Shown piece after piece: positions 1-6,675 of a DNA stretch of 16,465 bases. The notes under the pieces are model-generated. The model saw only the letters and a program-made list of their open reading frames with translations. It did no database searches and was not told the origin of the DNA. This DNA is from Blautia sp. Lineage in GTDB: Bacteria; Bacillota; Clostridia; Lachnospirales; Lachnospiraceae. Each line of letters begins with the position of its first letter. The first letter of the stretch is position 1. Both the position numbers and the translations under genes were made by a program. The stretch is from positions 1 through 16,465 of the forward strand of contig JAFOJB010000220.1 of the NCBI GenBank assembly GCA_017420455.1, given 5' to 3'.

Positions 1-45
1 CGGTGTCCGCGGCTTTCCTTTTCTTCTGCACTGCTTTTTCTCTGT

Positions 46-74
46 TTGACATCTTTGTCCGGTAATGTTATATT
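46..74 (+). promoter_or_regulatory. Strong sigma-A-type promoter of the exporter operon
   Basis: A perfect -35 box TTGACA (46-51) is followed by a 17-nt spacer and the -10 box TATATT (69-74). Transcription should begin near 80-82, leaving a leader of about 195 nt before the exporter start codon. Match and spacing are close to consensus. No other promoter of similar quality is seen before the exporter. Confidence 0.75.
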
Positions 75-180
75 TCAGATATATCAATGAATCCTGATGG
101 AAGAAAGGACCGCCTGACCGCGGCAATGGGAGTATCATGAAGTATCGGAACTGACTTTCGGAAATTTCAAAAAGCGATAC

Positions 181-222
181 ATGAAAACGATACAAGTAAA
201 ACCACGGTGCATACCTGTCTGA
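181..222 (+). CDS. Possible 13-residue leader peptide of the exporter mRNA
   Basis: ATG at 181 opens a short frame reading MKTIQVKPRCIPV and stopping at TGA 220-222. Its last four sense codons coincide with the left arm (206-217) of the terminator hairpin described next, so a ribosome stalled near the stop codon would prevent that hairpin from forming. Weak point: no good ribosome site precedes ATG 181 (the nearest GGAAA, at 160-164, is too far). A five-codon frame at 137-154 (MKYRN), preceded by TGGGAG, is an alternative translated leader. GTATCG at 142-147 can pair with CGATAC at 175-180 or 188-193, which flank this start codon. Assignment as a translated peptide is inference from layout. 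Confidence 0.3.
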   Translation: MKTIQVKPRCIPV

Positions 223-260
223 AGAGAGACCTTCTGCAGGTTTATTTATGCACCCTTTTT
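206..260 (+). terminator. Leader terminator/attenuator before the MFS gene
   Basis: GGTGCATA (206-213) pairs perfectly with TATGCACC (247-254). The adjoining CCTG (214-217) pairs with CAGG (237-240), leaving TTTATT as a bulge. The stem is followed at once by CTTTTT (255-260), the layout of an intrinsic terminator. It ends only a few bases before the exporter ribosome site (AGGAG 265-269). CCTGT (214-218) can alternatively pair with ACAGG (263-267), which overlaps that site, so mutually exclusive folds are possible. The position inside a leader downstream of a strong promoter indicates attenuation rather than a plain gene end. Confidence 0.55.
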
Positions 261-275
261 CCACAGGAGTATTGT

Positions 276-1541
276 ATGCCAAGAGAGAAGAACACATCGC
301 CCTCCCCGCTCTGGACGAGGGATTTTACAATTATCACTGTCGGCAGCGTGATCTCCATGTTCGGGAATGCCATATCCGGGTTTGCCATGAGCCTGATGGT
401 CCTGGATATTTCAGATTCCACGCTGCTTTACGCCGTCTATATTTCCATGTACACCCTCCCGCAGTTGTTCATTCCGGTGATCTCCGGCGCAGTACTGGAC
501 CGGTTTTCCAGAAAAAGGACGATCTATACACTGGATTTTATTTCTTCAGGGCTTTACCTGCTCATGGCAGGTCTCCTGGCAGCGGGATGGTTTTCTTTTC
601 CTTTGTTTGCCGCTGCCTGCTTTCTGCTGGGCTCCATTCAAAGCATCTATATGGTCGCTTATGAAAGCTTCTATCCATTGCTGATCCCGGAAGGCAATTT
701 CCAGAAAGCCTATTCCGTTGCCAGCGTACTGGAGACCATTTCGGCGGTGATGGTGCCAGTTTCCGCCTTTTTATACAGGCAGGCGGGTCTTTCCCCGCTC
801 CTTGTCTTAAACGGCATCAGCTTTTTTGCCGCGGCGGTGATGGAGACCCGGATCGGAGCGGACGAAGAATATATTGAGAAACAGAAAAAAACGCTGCAGA
901 AAGAAGCGTCTCCTTCCAGACAGGTCCTGACGGATATCAAAGAGGGCTTTTCGTACCTCTGGTCCGAGAAAGGACTTCTGGCGGTCGCGGTCTATTTTGG
1001 CTTCAACGCCATCTGCGGCGGTGTTTCCAATGTGATCACCCTGCCTTACTTTAAAAGCCACTACACGAATGGAGAGTACTGGTATATGCTGGTATGGGGC
1101 ATGGCTCTCGCCGGCCGCGCCATAGGGGGAATGATCCATTACAGGGTACAGCTGCCCTCTGCCAGGAGATACTCCATCGCTCTGGCCGTATATATTCTCA
1201 TTTCGCTGGATGAAGGCTTCTATCTTTTCTTCCCCGTCCCGGTGATGATGCTCCTGTGCTTCCTGATCGGGATCGGAGGGGTGACCAGCTACACGATCCG
1301 GATTTCCGCCACCCAGAGCTATGTGCCGGACGAGAAAAAAGGCCGGTTCAACGGCGCCTTCAATATGCTTTCTACGGCAGGGGCGCTGGCGGGAGAAATC
1401 CTGGCAGGGCTGATGACACTGATCCTTCCGGAGAGGATTGTGCTTATGTCGGTAATGCTGCTCTGCGCCCTGGCAGCCATCGTCTTTATCGGGGGAAAAA
1501 AGGAAGAGGTTTCACGCATTTACAACCGCCAGAATATCTGA
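276..1541 (+). CDS. MFS efflux transporter (Mef/EntS-like)
   Basis: A 421-residue polytopic membrane protein of the major facilitator superfamily, about 12 hydrophobic segments, the usual length for this family. After a short hydrophilic start the first helix begins near residue 17. The cytoplasmic loop after helix 2 carries a motif-A-like GAVLDRFSRKRT, typical of drug/proton antiporters. Overall character resembles macrolide or siderophore exporters (Mef, EntS), but the substrate cannot be read from sequence. ATG 276 is chosen because AGGAG (265-269) lies 6 nt upstream; the longer frame from GTG 207 reads through the terminator hairpin. The gene is first in a probable operon with the hydrolase and reductase. 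Its last codons and stop fall in the first unit of a tandem repeat. Control is probably by attenuation in the leader. Confidence 0.85.
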   Translation: MPREKNTSPSPLWTRDFTIITVGSVISMFGNAISGFAMSLMVLDISDSTLLYAVYISMYTLPQLFIPVISGAVLDRFSRKRTIYTLDFISSGLYLLMAGLLAAGWFSFPLFAAACFLLGSIQSIYMVAYESFYPLLIPEGNFQKAYSVASVLETISAVMVPVSAFLYRQAGLSPLLVLNGISFFAAAVMETRIGADEEYIEKQKKTLQKEASPSRQVLTDIKEGFSYLWSEKGLLAVAVYFGFNAICGGVSNVITLPYFKSHYTNGEYWYMLVWGMALAGRAIGGMIHYRVQLPSARRYSIALAVYILISLDEGFYLFFPVPVMMLLCFLIGIGGVTSYTIRISATQSYVPDEKKGRFNGAFNMLSTAGALAGEILAGLMTLILPERIVLMSVMLLCALAAIVFIGGKKEEVSRIYNRQNI

Positions 1542-1673
1542 GACGCCGGGATGAGAAGGAAGAAGTCCTGTACCTATACAACCGTCAGAATATCTGAGTC
1601 AGCGGAATGAAAAAAAGAAGAAGTTCTGCATAGATACAACCTTCGGAACATGTGAGGCATCATGATGAAAAAG
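1503..1673 (+). repeat. Three diverged ~57-bp tandem repeats spanning a stop/start junction
   Basis: Three head-to-tail units start at 1503, 1559 and 1617 (periods 56 and 58), each beginning GAAGARGT. The best-conserved core is ACAACC(G/T)(C/T)C(A/G)GAA(T/C)AT followed by (C/G)TGAG. In unit 1 it encodes the exporter C-terminus YNRQNI and stop. Unit 2 could encode the same ending in another frame (VLYLYNRQNI), and unit 3 the degraded VLHRYNLRNM. Each unit also ends in an ATGA-rich, A-rich start region; the third supplies the real hydrolase start. Mini-frames start at 1551 (19 codons) and 1607 (8 codons) and are joined by an ATGA stop/start overlap. This looks like repeated duplication of the gene junction. 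Confidence 0.8.
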
Positions 1674-2444
1674 AAGATTTTTGCAGCGGCAGCAATTGTC
1701 CTGCTTATCGCGGCAGCGGCCTTTGCACTGTACCGGGTGAGGTACAGGGAAAACGAAGTCATCATCCGTACTGGAGAGAAGGAAATCTACGGCGTACTGT
1801 TCCGGCCGCGGTTTTCCGGAAGAAAATATCCGCTCGTTGTCCTGGGCCACGGATATGGAGGAAGCTATTCGGATAACCTTGATTACGGAAGATTTTTCGC
1901 GGAGAACGGCATAGGCTGTTATGTGTTCGATTTCTGCGGCGGAAGCGAGGACAGCAGGAGCACCAGAGTGCAGATGTCCCTGGATACCGAGATCGAGGAT
2001 ATGAATGATATCGTGGACTATATGCTTTTGCAGTCCTGGCTGAAAAAGGACGGGCTGTTCCTGGCGGGAAAAAGCCTGGGAGGCTGTGTCGCTGCCCTGA
2101 CAGCGGCAGACCGCCCGGAGGATGTTGGCGGGCTGATGCTCCATTACCCGTTCTTCATGGTATCCGCCGCGTTCCTGAATGAAGGGGAGGAGCCAAGGCC
2201 TGTCGTTCCCGGCATTTTTGAAGAGATTTCCAGGTTCCGTGGGCCGGTCCTGATCTTCAACGGAGACCAGGACAAGTATGTTCCTGCTGCATATTCGGCG
2301 CAGGCAGCAGAGGCATATGAAGACGCGCGTCTTGTGATTCTGGAAGGCTCCGGCCATGGATTCGGCGGAAAAAACAGGGAACAGGTAAAAAACGAAATGG
2401 TCAGATTTATAGAAGAAAGAGGGGAATTCTCATGGAAGAAGTGA
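1662..2444 (+). CDS. Alpha/beta hydrolase, membrane-anchored
   Basis: A 260-residue serine hydrolase of the alpha/beta fold (dienelactone hydrolase/acylaminopeptidase-like). Residues 3-24 form a basic then hydrophobic N-terminal segment, a signal anchor or uncleaved signal, so the enzyme probably faces the cell exterior. Oxyanion-hole motif LGHGYGG is at 61-67. The nucleophile elbow GKSLGG gives Ser138, with Asp204 in GDQDKYVP and His232 in GSGHGF completing the triad. The length fits a minimal hydrolase without a lid. Start ATG 1662 has only a weak GAGG (1654-1657); ATG 1665 is equally possible. It sits after the tandem repeat and overlaps the next gene by 13 nt, implying translational coupling. 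Substrate unknown: small esters or amides are plausible. Confidence 0.85.
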   Translation: MMKKKIFAAAAIVLLIAAAAFALYRVRYRENEVIIRTGEKEIYGVLFRPRFSGRKYPLVVLGHGYGGSYSDNLDYGRFFAENGIGCYVFDFCGGSEDSRSTRVQMSLDTEIEDMNDIVDYMLLQSWLKKDGLFLAGKSLGGCVAALTAADRPEDVGGLMLHYPFFMVSAAFLNEGEEPRPVVPGIFEEISRFRGPVLIFNGDQDKYVPAAYSAQAAEAYEDARLVILEGSGHGFGGKNREQVKNEMVRFIEERGEFSWKK

Positions 2445-3040
2445 AACGGAAAAAGATCCTGGTCATCGACGTATGTGTCCGGGGGGAGGAATCCCGTACA
2501 GCCCGCCTTCTGGACGCGGCGTGCAGGAGCCTGAAGGCGGAGCACCCGGAGCGGGAGTTTGAATTCCTCCGGCTCCCGGAAATGCACCTGTCTTACCTGG
2601 ACCAGGCATCGCTGAAGGAGAGAGACGGGCTTTTGGCGAAGAAGAACTACGATCATCCGAGATTTCATCTGGCCCGCCAGTTTCAGGAGGCCGATGGGAT
2701 CATTGTCGCAGCGCCTTTCTGGGATCTTGCTTTTCCCGCGATGCTGAAGGTATATATCGAGAATGTTTCCGTTGACGGGCTCACCTTCTTCTGCGATGAA
2801 CAGGGACTCCATGGAATGTGCCGGGCAGAATGGATGCTCCACCTGACCACCCGAGGAGGCATCTGGACAGAGGCGATGCGCCAGGATGAAAGCTATCTCA
2901 GGGCACTCTGTACCTTTTTCGGAATCGATTCTTACCACTGCATCAGCGCGGAAGGGATCGATATCGAAGGGTTGGACAGGGAGAAAATCCTGGCAGACGC
3001 CATCGAAGAGACAGAGAAGCTCTGCAGGACGCTGCACTGA
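2432..3040 (+). CDS. Flavodoxin-fold NAD(P)H reductase (AzoR/NQO-like)
   Basis: A 202-residue cytoplasmic protein of the flavodoxin-2 family (FMN-dependent NADH-azoreductases and quinone reductases, usually about 200 residues). It starts with a Rossmann-like strand KKILVIDVCVRGEESRTA. The FMN-contacting segment APFWDLAFPAMLKVYIENV, followed by GLTF, matches the AzoR pattern APMYNF...LKNYFD...GVTF. The second flavin loop is LTTRGG. Expected activity is two-electron transfer from NAD(P)H through FMN to quinones, azo or nitro compounds; the true substrate is unknown. The ribosome site AGAGGGG (2418-2424) lies inside the hydrolase gene and the reading frames overlap by 13 nt. Together with the exporter and hydrolase it suggests handling of a xenobiotic or antibiotic-like compound, which is inference. 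Confidence 0.82.
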   Translation: MEEVKRKKILVIDVCVRGEESRTARLLDAACRSLKAEHPEREFEFLRLPEMHLSYLDQASLKERDGLLAKKNYDHPRFHLARQFQEADGIIVAAPFWDLAFPAMLKVYIENVSVDGLTFFCDEQGLHGMCRAEWMLHLTTRGGIWTEAMRQDESYLRALCTFFGIDSYHCISAEGIDIEGLDREKILADAIEETEKLCRTLH

Positions 3041-3103
3041 ACCGGAATCCGTCCCGTTACAGTTCACGGCCCCCTTTTATTGAGCAATTTTCACAACTGA
3101 TGC

Positions 3104-3132
3104 TTGAAATTCCACGGGCAGGATGGTAAAAT
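3104..3132 (+). promoter_or_regulatory. Promoter of the sugar-uptake operon
   Basis: TTGAAA (3104-3109), a 17-nt spacer, then TAAAAT (3127-3132). A start site near 3138-3140 would leave an 80-nt leader. TATGCT and TATGTT directly downstream could serve as alternative -10 boxes. It lies in the 178-nt gap after the reductase gene. No convincing intrinsic terminator is seen after 3040, so read-through from the upstream operon is possible. Confidence 0.6.
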
Positions 3133-3170
3133 ATGCTATGTTAAAAGATACAAAGAATATCTGTTTTCAG

Positions 3171-3198
3171 ATTCTGATGAATTTACCATTCTGATGAA
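3171..3198 (+). repeat. 11-bp direct repeat in the binding-protein leader
   Basis: ATTCTGATGAA occurs twice, at 3171-3181 and 3188-3198, with a period of 17 nt, between the predicted transcription start and the ribosome site. A small hairpin (ATCTG-TTTT-CAGAT, 3159-3172) overlaps the first copy. The location would suit an operator or an RNA-binding site. The two copies could also arise by chance in AT-rich sequence. Confidence 0.35.
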
Positions 3199-3218
3199 AA
3201 TCAAAGGAGGAGATCAAC

Positions 3219-4475
3219 ATGAAATTCAGAAAAGCAACTGTATTTGTACTTTTAACTGCAATGGCAGCGTCCATGCTTACCGGCATGGCAGTTTCTGCAG
3301 AAGAAACCGTAACGGTCCGCTATGGAATCTGGGATTCCAACCAGGAACCGACTCTCCGCGCGATCGCAGATAAGTTCGAAGAGGAAAATCCCGATATCAA
3401 AGTAGAAATCGAACTGACTCCCTACAAAGAGTATTTCAATGCCCTGGAAACCAGCGCCACCGGCGGAAGCGCGCCGGATGTATTCTGGATGAACGCGCCT
3501 CATGTAACCGAGTACGCGAGGGGCGGCATGCTTACAGACCTGACCCCCTTCATCGAAGGGTCTGAGAGCGTTTCCAAGGAAGACTTCCCCCAGAGTCTGA
3601 TCGACCTTTACACCGTAGACGGTACCTGGTACGGTATGCCGAAGGGGTTTGATACCATCGCGGTATGGTACAACAAAGAAATCTTCGACAACGCAGGCGT
3701 AGAGTACCCCACCGGGGACTGGACCTGGGATGATTTCGTTGCCACCGCTGAAAAGCTGACAGATCCGGAACAGGGTATCTACGGCGCGGCCGTACAGCTG
3801 GACGAGCAGGCCGGCTGGTACAATACCATCGGTTCCTTCGGCGGCTTCGTCATCTCCGAAGACAAGAAGACCTCCGGCTTTGACGACGAAAAGACCATGG
3901 CAGGTATCCAGTGCTGGGTAGACCTGATCGAAAAGGGCGTATCCCCCACATATGCACAGCTGTCGGATACCAGCAGCCAGAATATGTTCGAATCCGGAAA
4001 GCTTGCCATGCAGTGGAACGGCTCCTGGACAGTATCAGAGTATCTCGGCATCGATGAGATCAAGGACAAGATCGACGTAGTCGCCCTTCCCAGCGTGGAT
4101 GGAAAGCAGTCCTGCGTAATCCATGGTCTTGGCAACGTGATCTTCTCACAGACAGAGCATCCGGAAGAGGCATGGAGATTTGTGGAATTCCTCGGAGGAA
4201 AGGAAGCCATGACCATGCAGGCAGAGGCAGCCATCGATATTTCCGCCAGAACGGAAACCACTTCGATCTGGGTAGAATCTCATCCGGAGTACAATCTGCA
4301 GGTTTACATGGATGCGGCGCAGTATGCATATCCGTATCCGGCATCCGCAAATACCTCCGCATGGTCCAGCCCGATGTATGACGAGGTCTATGCTGCGTTT
4401 AACGGAGACAAGACCGTTGAGGAGGCCTGCACAGAGCTGGCCGGGATCATGAACGATGCTCTTGCCGCAGAATGA
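3219..4475 (+). CDS. ABC transporter sugar-binding protein, secreted, non-lipoprotein
   Basis: A 418-residue extracellular solute-binding protein of family 1 (MalE/UgpB-like, usual length 400-450). Residues 1-27 are a classical signal peptide with likely cleavage VSA|EE. The mature protein starts with YGIWDS and has the typical segments KFEEENPDIKVEIE, SAPDVFWMN, GTWYGMPKGFDTIAVWYNKEIF and a tryptophan-rich C-terminal lobe. It should capture a sugar outside the membrane and deliver it to the two permeases encoded next. No lipobox cysteine is present, unusual for a Gram-positive binding protein. ATG 3219 is fixed by an excellent AAAGGAGG (3203-3210). A promoter lies directly upstream and a stem-loop directly downstream, consistent with high expression of this gene relative to the permeases. 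The ligand cannot be told from sequence. Confidence 0.9.
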   Translation: MKFRKATVFVLLTAMAASMLTGMAVSAEETVTVRYGIWDSNQEPTLRAIADKFEEENPDIKVEIELTPYKEYFNALETSATGGSAPDVFWMNAPHVTEYARGGMLTDLTPFIEGSESVSKEDFPQSLIDLYTVDGTWYGMPKGFDTIAVWYNKEIFDNAGVEYPTGDWTWDDFVATAEKLTDPEQGIYGAAVQLDEQAGWYNTIGSFGGFVISEDKKTSGFDDEKTMAGIQCWVDLIEKGVSPTYAQLSDTSSQNMFESGKLAMQWNGSWTVSEYLGIDEIKDKIDVVALPSVDGKQSCVIHGLGNVIFSQTEHPEEAWRFVEFLGGKEAMTMQAEAAIDISARTETTSIWVESHPEYNLQVYMDAAQYAYPYPASANTSAWSSPMYDEVYAAFNGDKTVEEACTELAGIMNDALAAE

Positions 4476-4491
4476 CCGCATGATGTTTTCA

Positions 4492-4521
4492 GCATGAAAC
4501 GATGGTTGACTGCTTTCATGC
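4492..4521 (+). repeat. Inverted repeat after the binding-protein gene
   Basis: GCATGAAA (4492-4499) and TTTCATGC (4514-4521) form a perfect 8-bp stem with a 14-nt loop. A second pairing, GCTGCTG (4540-4546) with CAGCAGC (4594-4600), follows. No T-run follows this first stem, so it is not a stand-alone intrinsic terminator. It is one of several structures in the 261-nt gap between binding protein and permease. Confidence 0.5.
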
Positions 4522-4602
4522 GTCGAAAATGACAGAAAAGCTGCTGACTGCCAGTGGTTGAGACGGACCACCGGGCTTCACAGGGCCTGAAGGCAGCAGC
4601 CG

Positions 4603-4675
4603 GGAATATACTCTTCTGGGACAGCCGCGGATCAGAAACGGTCTGTTGCGGCCCGGAAGAGTATATTTCATTTTT
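4603..4675 (+). terminator. Long stem-loop between binding-protein and permease genes (attenuator)
   Basis: Bases 4603-4616 pair with GAAGAGTATATTTC (4656-4669) over 14 bp, one of them G-U. The helix continues with TGG (4617-4619) against CCG (4653-4655), again with one G-U. After a bulge (4620-4623), GCCGC (4624-4628) pairs with GCGGC (4648-4652), and an apical CAGA/TCTG closes a small loop. ATTTTT (4670-4675) follows. This is a strong partial terminator or mRNA 3'-end stabiliser. Such structures after a binding-protein gene commonly keep its mRNA abundant while limiting the permease message. Read-through is expected because both permeases lack another evident promoter. Confidence 0.6.
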
Positions 4676-4736
4676 ACAGACAATTCAGAGAATCTGCCTC
4701 CTGTGCATCTGCGAAAGGAGTTTCCATAAGATATTT

Positions 4737-5651
4737 ATGAGCAAGAACAATCAGGTAAAACACAAAACGCCCGGTTATCAGAAAAAGGAATGGTTCTGGG
4801 GCTATCTGATGATCGCCCCGGTCACCATCGGGCTTGCCGTCTTTTACATTTATCCATTTTTCCTGACATTCTACAACAGCTTCCTGAAGATCGGCAGCTT
4901 CAATGTGAGCAGCTGGGGCGGACTTACCAATTACCAGAAGCTGTTGACCGATGCTTCCATGTGGAATACCCTGAAGAATACGGTCAGATATGTGGTCTTC
5001 ACTATTCCGGCCATTCTGTTTCTGGCCCTTCTCATCGCCGTTCTCCTGAATGTGAAGATCCGGGGAAAAGCCGTCTACCGTGTTCTGTATTTCCTGCCCT
5101 ATGTAACTATGGCCGCGGCGATTTCCATGGTCTGGAAGTGGATGTTCAACGGCGACTACGGCCTGATCAATTATGTGCTCGGGATCTTCGGCATCGAAGG
5201 AAGGCGGTGGCTTACAGATACAGCGACCGCGCCGTACGCCATCATCCTGGTCTCCATCTGGTCCGGCATCGGATATAACATGATCATCCTGCTTGCGGGA
5301 ATTCAGGGAATTTCCACCACCTACTACGAAGCAGCCCGGATCGACGGGGCCAGTGCGGTAGATATGTTCTTCAGGATCACCCTTCCTCTGGTAACTCCTA
5401 CGTTGTTTTTCCTTCTGGTCACAGATCTGATCAGCGCTTTTCAGATCTTCGACACCATCTACATGATGATCGGGAAGAATACGGTGGTTCTGGAGAATAC
5501 CCAGAGCATCGTCATGTACTTTTACAGAAATGCCTTTGAACTGAAGCAGAAGGGTTACGCGTCGGCCATCGCCATGCTCCTGTTTGTCCTCATCATGATC
5601 ATCACTTTGATCCAGATGGCGCTGCAGAAGAAATGGGTCAACTATGACTGA
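4737..5651 (+). CDS. ABC sugar transporter permease (MalF/UgpA-like)
   Basis: A 304-residue inner-membrane permease of the binding-protein-dependent (CUT1) family with six predicted membrane segments. The first is WGYLMIAPVTIGLAVFYIYPFF, near residues 21-42, a typical UgpA/MalF-type N-terminus. The EAA loop that docks on the ATPase begins at Glu198 (EAARIDGASAVDMF...LPLVTP). The longer frame from 4554 reads through the intergenic hairpin and is rejected; ATG 4737 gives the family length. AAAGGAG (4714-4720) lies 16 nt upstream, longer than usual, so translation may be inefficient or the local fold may shorten the distance. It acts with the next permease and the binding protein. No ATP-binding subunit is encoded in the window, so a shared MsiK-like ATPase elsewhere is probable. 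Confidence 0.9.
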   Translation: MSKNNQVKHKTPGYQKKEWFWGYLMIAPVTIGLAVFYIYPFFLTFYNSFLKIGSFNVSSWGGLTNYQKLLTDASMWNTLKNTVRYVVFTIPAILFLALLIAVLLNVKIRGKAVYRVLYFLPYVTMAAAISMVWKWMFNGDYGLINYVLGIFGIEGRRWLTDTATAPYAIILVSIWSGIGYNMIILLAGIQGISTTYYEAARIDGASAVDMFFRITLPLVTPTLFFLLVTDLISAFQIFDTIYMMIGKNTVVLENTQSIVMYFYRNAFELKQKGYASAIAMLLFVLIMIITLIQMALQKKWVNYD

Positions 5652-5666
5652 GTGAGGAGGATGGAT

Positions 5667-6491
5667 ATGAAAGCACGAAAAAGAAAAAACACAGCGGTTC
5701 ATATCGTCCTGCTCCTCGGGGTCGTCATCATGGTGACGCCCTTTGTCTGGATGATCCTGACCGCCTTCAAAACACAGGGGGAGGCGATCCATGTTCCGGT
5801 GATCATCTTCCCTTCGGAGCTTCGTCTGGATGCCTTCAGGGACGTATTTGAAAGACTTCCTTTTGCCCAGGCCTATATCAACACCATCATTTCCGCCCTG
5901 GCAACCATCGCGGCCCAGCTGATCATGTGCTCCATGGCAGGCTATGCCTTCGGGAGGATCCGTTTTCCGGGACGGGATCTGATCTTTGTGATCAGTCTGT
6001 CTGTTCTGATGATCCCTTCCACACTGTTTATCCTCCCGCAGTACCTGATCATTCAGAAAATGAAGCTGCTGAATACGCTGCCGGCCTTGTTTATCCCGAA
6101 TCTTTTCAGCGCCTTCGGGACCTTCCTGATGAGGCAGTTTTATATGAGCCTTCCGAAGGAGCTGGAGGAAGCGGCAAAGCTGGATGGCTGCAACCATTTT
6201 ATGATCTATCTGCGCATCATGACGCCGCTGGTGAAGCCTGGTCTGACGGCGCTGGCGATCATTACCCTCAGGCTGGCCTGGAACGACCTGATGTGGCCGA
6301 TGGTGGTCAATACCTCGACGAAGAAGATGACCCTGTCCGCGGTCCTTGCCAATCTTACCGGGCAGTACAGCACCACCTATCCGACGCTGATGGCCGGTTC
6401 CCTGATGGCGATCCTTCCCATGATCATCCTGTTTGCCATTTTCCAGCGGCAGTTTATCGAGGGAATCGCGATCACCGGGACGAAGGGCTGA
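5667..6491 (+). CDS. ABC sugar transporter permease (MalG/UgpE-like)
   Basis: A 274-residue second permease of the CUT1 importer. The first helix is VHIVLLLGVVIMVTPFVWMI, followed by the family feature TAFKTQGEAI. The EAA loop starts at Glu168 (EAAKLDGCNHFMIYLRIMTPLVKP). The C-terminus FQRQFIEGIAITGTKG is the standard MalG/UgpE ending. ATG 5667 is preferred because GAGGAGG (5654-5660) is 6 nt upstream; ATG 5661 is too close and GTG 5652 lies before the site. It follows the first permease by 15 nt and heterodimerises with it. A 184-nt gap follows, holding only a weak hairpin (CATCCG 6504-6509 with CGGATG 6521-6526). Confidence 0.9.
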   Translation: MKARKRKNTAVHIVLLLGVVIMVTPFVWMILTAFKTQGEAIHVPVIIFPSELRLDAFRDVFERLPFAQAYINTIISALATIAAQLIMCSMAGYAFGRIRFPGRDLIFVISLSVLMIPSTLFILPQYLIIQKMKLLNTLPALFIPNLFSAFGTFLMRQFYMSLPKELEEAAKLDGCNHFMIYLRIMTPLVKPGLTALAIITLRLAWNDLMWPMVVNTSTKKMTLSAVLANLTGQYSTTYPTLMAGSLMAILPMIILFAIFQRQFIEGIAITGTKG

Positions 6492-6675
6492 AAAACCTTC
6501 CGTCATCCGGAGCTTCGAAACGGATGGGATTGCGGAGCAGAAGCCTGGCGGACGGGGTCCGGAGCAGCCTGCCTTTGTGGAGGCGGAACAGAACCCCGGA
6601 GTGCATCGAAGAGAAGAAAGAAACCGCGGTAACTGGCAGCAGAAACCGGGAAGAAAGGAAGACAGAAAACAGAAT

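Noticed and set aside
207..275. Extended N-terminus of the MFS exporter from GTG 207
   Set aside because: It would translate through the terminator hairpin, lacks a ribosome site, and adds residues not expected in the family; ATG 276 has a well-spaced AGGAG.
4554..4736. 61-codon N-terminal extension of the first permease
   Set aside because: It reads through the intergenic stem-loop, and its sequence is unlike any permease N-terminus.
6433..6675. 81-codon upstream extension of the glycoside hydrolase
   Set aside because: It overlaps the end of the second permease in a different frame and is Arg/Pro/Gly-rich, as expected for non-coding read-through.
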